Source: an uncultured Clostridia bacterium (GTDB lineage Bacteria; Bacillota; Clostridia; Oscillospirales; CAG-272). Taken from it: a DNA stretch of 8,559 bases. Under the pieces are notes generated by a model. The model saw only the letters and a program-made list of their open reading frames with translations, made no database searches and was not told where the DNA came from. Position 1 is the stretch's first letter; every line of letters starts with the position of its first letter. The DNA lies in assembly GCA_945949385.1 (NCBI GenBank), contig CAMFEL010000089.1, positions 1 through 8,559 of the forward strand, read 5' to 3'. This document shows positions 5,071 through 8,559 of this stretch, piece after piece. The position numbers were made by a program, and so were the translations under genes.

Positions 5071-5853
5071 GTGCCGCTGATAAAAATACTTGCCGTCGGC
5101 GATGTAGTGGGCGAGGGCGGCGTGTCATACCTTTCGGGAGGCAGGCTGAGGAGCATACAGTCCCGTCTGGGTGCGGTCTTTACCGTTGTAAACGGGGAAA
5201 ATTCCTCCAAGGCAAACTGCATAACTCCGGAAAGCGCCGAGGCTTTGTTTGAAGCCGGAGCGGACGTTATTACCGGCGGGAATCACACCTTTAAGCGCAA
5301 AAATATTTTCGACTACCTTGACGAAAATCCCAAATGTATCCGCCCCGCAAATTACCCCTCCGACGCACCCGGTCAGGGCTGGGTCATTGCGGATTGTATG
5401 GGTTTTCGGATACTTGTGATAAATCTGCTGGGCACCACCTTTATGGAGCCTTTGGACAGTCCCTTTAAGGTCGCCGACCGCATACTGGAGGAGACGAAAG
5501 GGCGTTGGGATGCAGCGCTTCTGGACATACACGCGGAGGCAACCAGCGAAAAGCTGTGTATGGGCAGATACCTTGACGGGCGCGTCAGCGCCGTCTTCGG
5601 CACTCACACTCATGTTCAGACGGCAGATGTATCGGTGCTTCCCGGAGGCACGGGATATATTACCGATTTGGGTATGACAGGCCCTACGGAGGGAGTACTG
5701 GGAGTCAAAAGCGAAAACGCTTTGCACAAATTCCTTGTGCGCACTCCCGTTTTCTTTGAGCACGCCGCAGGAAAATGCAACGCGTGCGGAGCCCTGTTTA
5801 CCGTTGACACGGACACGGGAAAATGCGTTTGTGCCGAGGCGGTAAGCTTCTGA
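5071..5853 (+). CDS. ymdB: YmdB-family metallophosphoesterase (2',3'-cyclic nucleotide phosphodiesterase)
   Basis: 260 residues, the usual YmdB length. The dimetal site is complete: D11 in GDVVG, E43 and N44 in NGENSS, N71 and H72 in GGNHT, H154 in DIHAEATSEK, and H179 and H181 in GTHTHVQTAD. In Bacillus subtilis YmdB hydrolyses 2',3'-cyclic nucleotides and influences biofilm and motility decisions. The chosen start is GTG at 5071: GAGGTG lies 7 bases upstream, and the protein then begins VPLIKILAVGD like its homologues. An upstream TTG in frame (5041) has no good ribosome site. Two Cys pairs near the C-terminus (CNAC and CVC) are noted without known role. The next gene starts 41 bases on, so a shared transcript is likely. 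Confidence 0.93.
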   Translation: MPLIKILAVGDVVGEGGVSYLSGGRLRSIQSRLGAVFTVVNGENSSKANCITPESAEALFEAGADVITGGNHTFKRKNIFDYLDENPKCIRPANYPSDAPGQGWVIADCMGFRILVINLLGTTFMEPLDSPFKVADRILEETKGRWDAALLDIHAEATSEKLCMGRYLDGRVSAVFGTHTHVQTADVSVLPGGTGYITDLGMTGPTEGVLGVKSENALHKFLVRTPVFFEHAAGKCNACGALFTVDTDTGKCVCAEAVSF

Positions 5854-5894
5854 TACAGTATATCACGGCAACATGCCGCGAAAGGTTTTTTAAT

Positions 5895-7181
5895 ATGAAA
5901 GCTTGTGAGATTTACGATAAAATAATGCTGGGGCATGCGGACGATTCCCTTCGGGAGCTGTACGGCGACGACGGAGCTGCACTTGAAAAATACCGTGCGC
6001 GTCTGGGACAGGCAGTAAAGCGATTTTCGGAGCTTTACGGCAACAGAGAGGCCATGCTGTTTTCCGTGGGAGGGCGCAGCGAGATCTCCGGAAATCATAC
6101 CGACCACAACTGCGGTCGGGTGCTGTGCGCCGCCGTAGACCTTGATATTATTGCCGTGGCGTCTCCCACCGATGACGGCGTTATTACGGTAAAAAGCGAG
6201 GGCTTTGAGGCGGACACGGTTTTGCCTGAGGACATAGCGGAGCCCTGCGAGAAGAAGTATTTTACATCGGAAGCCATAATTGCGGGAATGGAAAAGGCTT
6301 TTATTGACCGCGGCTTTAAGGTGGGCGGCTTTGCGGCCTACACCGTGTCCGATGTGTTCAAGGGTTCGGGACTTTCCTCCTCCGCCGCCTTTGAAGTTAT
6401 GATAGGCAATATTCTGAACCATATGTATAACGGCGGAGCCGTTGACAATGTGGAAATTGCAAAGGCCGCGCAGTTTGCGGAAAATGTATATTTCGGAAAG
6501 CCATGCGGACTTATGGATCAGACCGCCTGTGCGGTGGGCGGCTTTACCGCCATTGATTTTGAAAATCCTGCATCTCCCGTAATTGAAAAAATTGATTTTG
6601 ATCTGAGCCGCAACGGCTACGGGCTGTGCATCGTGGACACGGGCGCAAGTCACGCCGACCTTAACGAGGATTACGCCGCGGTGCCCGCCGAGATGAAGGC
6701 TGTGGCTAAGCTCTTGGGGCGTCGGGTGCTTCGGGAGTGCAGCGAGGATGAAATTATTGCAAAAGCTTCCGAAATCCGCGCCGTTGAGGGGGACCGCGCC
6801 CTGCTGCGCGCTCTCCATTTTACGTCGGAAAACAGACGGGTTGCCCGTCAGACGGAGGCTCTGAAGCGCGGCGATACTTCCGCTTTTCTGGAGGGAGTAC
6901 TGGAGTCGGGGCGGTCAAGCTTCTGCTATTTGCAGAATGTTTACGCGCCCAAATGTACAAGCCAGCAGGCTCTGTCCCTTGCTCTGTGCCTGACGGAGCG
7001 TTTTCTTGAGGGGCGTGACGGTGCGTGGAGAGTCCACGGCGGCGGATTTGCCGGGACGATTCAGGCATTTGTGCCCGTATCTTTTATACCGGAATACAAA
7101 AAGCGCATTGAGGCGGTTTTCGGAAAGAATTCCTGCCATGTGCTGAAAGTGCGCGCCGCCGGTGCCGTCAGAATAATATAG
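5895..7181 (+). CDS. galK: Galactokinase-family GHMP kinase
   Basis: 428 residues, longer than the 380-400 usual for GalK because of an N-terminal extension of about 30. All three GHMP motifs are present: sugar-binding GGRSEISGNHTDHN (59-72), phosphate loop KGSGLSSSAAFE (156-167), and VHGGGFAG (380-387). The catalytic base D208 lies in CGLMDQ. In human GALK1 numbering, R37 and D46 are kept (R61, D70), but E43, which contacts the sugar, is Asn (N67). The GNHTDH form is seen in other Firmicutes annotated as galactokinase (from memory), so it marks a subfamily rather than a defect. The reaction is presumably sugar plus ATP to sugar 1-phosphate, with galactose likely but unproven. No galT, galE or transporter is present. 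The ATG at 5895 has AAAGG 9 bases upstream. It lies between ymdB and pgsA in a probable operon. Confidence 0.85.
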   Translation: MKACEIYDKIMLGHADDSLRELYGDDGAALEKYRARLGQAVKRFSELYGNREAMLFSVGGRSEISGNHTDHNCGRVLCAAVDLDIIAVASPTDDGVITVKSEGFEADTVLPEDIAEPCEKKYFTSEAIIAGMEKAFIDRGFKVGGFAAYTVSDVFKGSGLSSSAAFEVMIGNILNHMYNGGAVDNVEIAKAAQFAENVYFGKPCGLMDQTACAVGGFTAIDFENPASPVIEKIDFDLSRNGYGLCIVDTGASHADLNEDYAAVPAEMKAVAKLLGRRVLRECSEDEIIAKASEIRAVEGDRALLRALHFTSENRRVARQTEALKRGDTSAFLEGVLESGRSSFCYLQNVYAPKCTSQQALSLALCLTERFLEGRDGAWRVHGGGFAGTIQAFVPVSFIPEYKKRIEAVFGKNSCHVLKVRAAGAVRII

Positions 7182-7259
7182 CTGTTGCGGCGCCGCTTTG
7201 GTGCGCGCATAATATATTTCAACCGGGTTGCAGAATTCAAAGCAGAAAGGACTTTTCCA

Positions 7260-7871
7260 ATGAATCTTCCTAACAAACTTACACTTCTCAGAGTGTTTAT
7301 GGTGCCGGTTTTTATGATAGTGATGATCGCAGATATCTTTCCGCCGGAGCTTGAATGGCTTCGCCGCACCATTGCCGCCGTTGTTTTTATACTTACCGGT
7401 CTTACGGATATGCTGGACGGAAAAATCGCCAGAAAGCGCAATCTCATTACCAATTTCGGCAAGTTTATGGATCCCCTTGCAGACAAGGTCATGGTCTTCG
7501 GTGCCATGCTTTCCATTATTTACAGGGATGCAGATATAAGACCCGTTTTCGTATGGGCGGCGGCTGTGGTTATGTTCCGCGAGCTGGCGGTCACCTCGGT
7601 GCGGCTTGTAGCCTGCGGACATGACGGCAGCGTTATTGCCGCTTCAAAGCTGGGTAAAATCAAGACGGTATGTCAGATCATCTGCATCTGCACGGTGCTT
7701 CTGGAGCCGGTTCTGTTTAAGGCTGTGGGTCTGATTTTCCCTGCAGTATTGCCCATTGCCGAGTGGCATGTACTCGCTTATTTTACCATGGCGCTTATGA
7801 TCGTTATGACCGTTTGGTCCGGATTTGATTACATAAAGACCTACTGGTCTCATATCTCCCCCAATGAATAA
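7260..7871 (+). CDS. pgsA: CDP-diacylglycerol--glycerol-3-phosphate 3-phosphatidyltransferase
   Basis: 203 residues with the full CDP-alcohol phosphatidyltransferase motif: D50-M-L-D53-G54, A57-R58, G67, D71 and D75, with the standard spacing. Several hydrophobic segments (about 12-26, 37-49, 80-95, 105-125, 140-165, 170-190) fit the multi-span membrane enzyme. It makes phosphatidylglycerol phosphate from CDP-diacylglycerol and glycerol 3-phosphate, the committed step to phosphatidylglycerol. The start ATG at 7260 has AGAAAGG 9 bases upstream and gives the typical MNLPNKLTLLRV N-terminus. The frame is open upstream to 7185 without a better start. In Bacillus pgsA precedes cinA and recA with ymdB nearby. 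Here a terminator follows instead. Confidence 0.95.
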   Translation: MNLPNKLTLLRVFMVPVFMIVMIADIFPPELEWLRRTIAAVVFILTGLTDMLDGKIARKRNLITNFGKFMDPLADKVMVFGAMLSIIYRDADIRPVFVWAAAVVMFRELAVTSVRLVACGHDGSVIAASKLGKIKTVCQIICICTVLLEPVLFKAVGLIFPAVLPIAEWHVLAYFTMALMIVMTVWSGFDYIKTYWSHISPNE

Positions 7872-7881
7872 TGGGAAATAT

Positions 7882-7920
7882 GGGGTTTGAAACAGAATAG
7901 CTGTTGATTTAGTGTTTTCA
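7882..7920 (+). repeat. Partial match to the leader repeat arm, forming a small hairpin after pgsA
   Basis: GGGGTTTGAAACAG (7882-7895) is identical to 835-848 in copy 1 of the leader element, and both follow an AAAT-rich stretch. The rest of the element is absent. Local pairs TTGAAA/TTTCAA and AACAG/CTGTT can fold a hairpin just upstream of the terminator. It may be a decayed third copy, or a chance match. Confidence 0.3.
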
Positions 7921-7935
7921 AGTGCTTGAATGAGG

Positions 7936-7965
7936 AAAGCGCGCTTCGGCGCGCTTTTTATCTTT
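7936..7965 (+). terminator. Strong intrinsic terminator of the ymdB-galK-pgsA unit
   Basis: AAAGCGCGC (7936-7944), a TTCG tetraloop (7945-7948), GCGCGCTTT (7949-7957), and a T-rich tail (TTTTTATCTTTTC). The stem is perfect and GC-rich, a textbook Rho-independent terminator 65 bases after the pgsA stop. Partly symmetric A/T flanks may let it work weakly in reverse. Confidence 0.92.
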
Positions 7966-7985
7966 TCTTTCCTTGTATGTCTGTC

Positions 7986-8160
7986 GGAATTCAGATTTGA
8001 TTATTAGCTTATAGGATTGAAGTTAAAAGATTCGAAGGGATGACGCGCCGTCAGCAGCCCCACAGGGCTCACCCCGACCGGCTGTTGATAGGAACAAAGC
8101 AACGCTCACGAGCGTGTCGACAGCCGACTTGGAGTTAGCTACAAAAAGCAAGATTTACAA
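7986..8160 (+). ncRNA. Putative structured RNA, compact copy A of a tandem pair
   Basis: The block matches 8177-8505 at both ends: GGAATTCA..TTGATTATTAGCT (7986-8009), TTCGAAGGGA (8031-8040), CAGCCCC then CCCCGACCGGCT (8055-8083), AGCAACGCT..AGCGTGTCGACAGC (8099-8124) and TTAGCTAC (8135-8142). Predicted helices are TGACG/CGTCA (8041-8045, 8049-8053), AGCCC/GGGCT (8056-8060, 8065-8069), GGCTGTTGA/TCGACAGCC (8080-8088, 8117-8125), and ACGCT/AGCGT (8102-8106, 8111-8115). TAGCT (8005-8009) may pair with AGCTA (8137-8141) to close the structure. There is no convincing frame. Strand is assumed from the presence of GU-type pairs and the preceding terminator, and could be the reverse. The family was not recognised. 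Confidence 0.55.
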
Positions 8161-8176
8161 ATAAATAGTGTTTTTA

Positions 8177-8505
8177 GGAATTCAAACTTGATTATTAGCT
8201 GATAGAAATGGAGTGAGGGATTCTTCGAAGGGACTGCTGTCCCGGCAGCAGCCCCTCCGAGCCTCCCCGACCGGCTAAAGAGAGGGGAGACGATGTATCT
8301 TCTCCCCTCTCTTTAGAATCTCTCCCCACTTCTCGACACTGAAGAACATCAGGGCGCCACGTTGCAAGGGCATAACACATTCGACTAAATGCAGAGAGCT
8401 TACCCCGTTAGCCTAAACTTCAAGTCTCGCGACAGACATATAGCAACGCTAATGAGCGTGTCGACAGCAGATTTATAGCTACCCATAGAAATCAAGAATT
8501 GCAAA
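8177..8505 (+). ncRNA. Putative structured RNA, expanded copy B of a tandem pair
   Basis: Copy B has the same conserved blocks as copy A. The 5' block is 8177-8276, ending in the identical CCCCGACCGGCT. The 3' block is about 8428-8482. Between them lie some 165 extra bases. The stem after GAAGGGA is CTGCT/GGCAG (8234-8238, 8244-8248), where copy A has TGACG/CGTCA, so pairing is kept while most bases differ. ACGCT/AGCGT (8446-8450, 8455-8459) differs only in its loop (AATG against CACG). The insertion starts with a perfect 16-bp hairpin (8275-8316). TAGCTGATA near 8196 can pair with TATAGCTA near 8475 as a closing helix. A minus-strand frame of 61 codons across it has no homology or ribosome site and is not called. 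Confidence 0.55.
8275..8316 (+). other. Perfect 16-bp hairpin inside copy B
   Basis: CTAAAGAGAGGGGAGA (8275-8290) and its exact complement (8301-8316) flank a 10-base loop. No T-run follows, so it is not an ordinary terminator. It begins within the conserved GGCT and replaces the short GGCTGTTGA helix of copy A. Confidence 0.7.
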
Positions 8506-8526
8506 TTGAACATTAAACCGCAGGGG

Positions 8527-8545
8527 CGGACGGTGAAGCCGTCCG
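8527..8545. other. GC-rich hairpin at the window end
   Basis: CGGACGG (8527-8533) pairs perfectly with CCGTCCG (8539-8545) around the loop TGAAG. No T-run follows within the window. Its role cannot be judged because the sequence stops 14 bases later. It could be a terminator arm, part of another structured RNA, or a leader. Confidence 0.5.
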
Positions 8546-8559
8546 TGGAGCGACAGAAA

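Noticed and set aside
5616..6818. Long minus-strand open frame of 400 codons opposite ymdB and the galactokinase gene
   Set aside because: It is a shadow of two well-supported genes on the plus strand. It has no recognisable domain or ribosome site and spans the ymdB-galK junction.
6915..7622. Minus-strand open frame of 235 codons opposite the galactokinase and pgsA genes
   Set aside because: It is antisense to conserved catalytic motifs of both genes and has no domain of its own.
8195..8380. Minus-strand open frame of 61 codons in the last region
   Set aside because: It lies across hairpins of the structured element, has no ribosome binding site, and copy A has no matching frame.
7986..8505. 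CRISPR array
   Set aside because: There are only two copies, each over 150 bases, with internal variable blocks. This is not short identical repeats with spacers.

Overview
The window looks like chromosomal DNA of a Gram-positive, anaerobic gut-type Clostridia (Oscillospiraceae/Ruminococcaceae-like). The grounds are strong GGAGG-type ribosome binding sites, TTG and GTG starts, sigma-A-like promoters, AT-rich spacers between GC-richer genes, an Amidase_3 surface protein with the Cys-rich repeats common in gut Firmicutes, and an NrdR/MgsA/YmdB/PgsA gene set. The assignment is inferred from gene content, not from a marker gene.

Layout. Bases 1-335 hold the first codons of a minus-strand gene (probably a TetR-type regulator) with its promoter and a palindromic operator, then a bidirectional hairpin terminator. 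nrdR (336-788) and a 738-residue cell-surface N-acetylmuramoyl-L-alanine amidase (983-3199) lie on the minus strand. nrdR has its own promoter and a leader of about 150 nt. A divergent control region (3200-3456) carries two good promoters back to back. From 3457 all genes are on the plus strand: a MinD/ParA-type ATPase, a methylglyoxal-synthase-family protein, a terminator, then ymdB, a galactokinase-family GHMP kinase and pgsA, closed by a strong GC-rich terminator at 7936-7965. Bases 7966-8559 have no credible gene but contain two diverged copies of a structured element.

How the genes fit. The genes are mostly housekeeping: ribonucleotide reductase control (NrdR), wall hydrolysis (amidase), membrane-associated ATPase, cyclic-nucleotide phosphodiesterase (YmdB), sugar phosphorylation and anionic phospholipid synthesis (PgsA). 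ymdB and pgsA are also close together in Bacillus, so part of this order is conserved.

The most notable signals are: (i) a tandem pair of putative non-coding RNAs at 7986-8160 and 8177-8505, with a stem whose pairing is kept despite changed bases; (ii) a repeated leader element in front of nrdR and of the MgsA-like gene, in opposite orientations, including the ribosome binding region and sharing 40 bases exactly; and (iii) an MgsA homologue that has lost the catalytic Asp and most phosphate-site residues, so it is probably not a methylglyoxal synthase.
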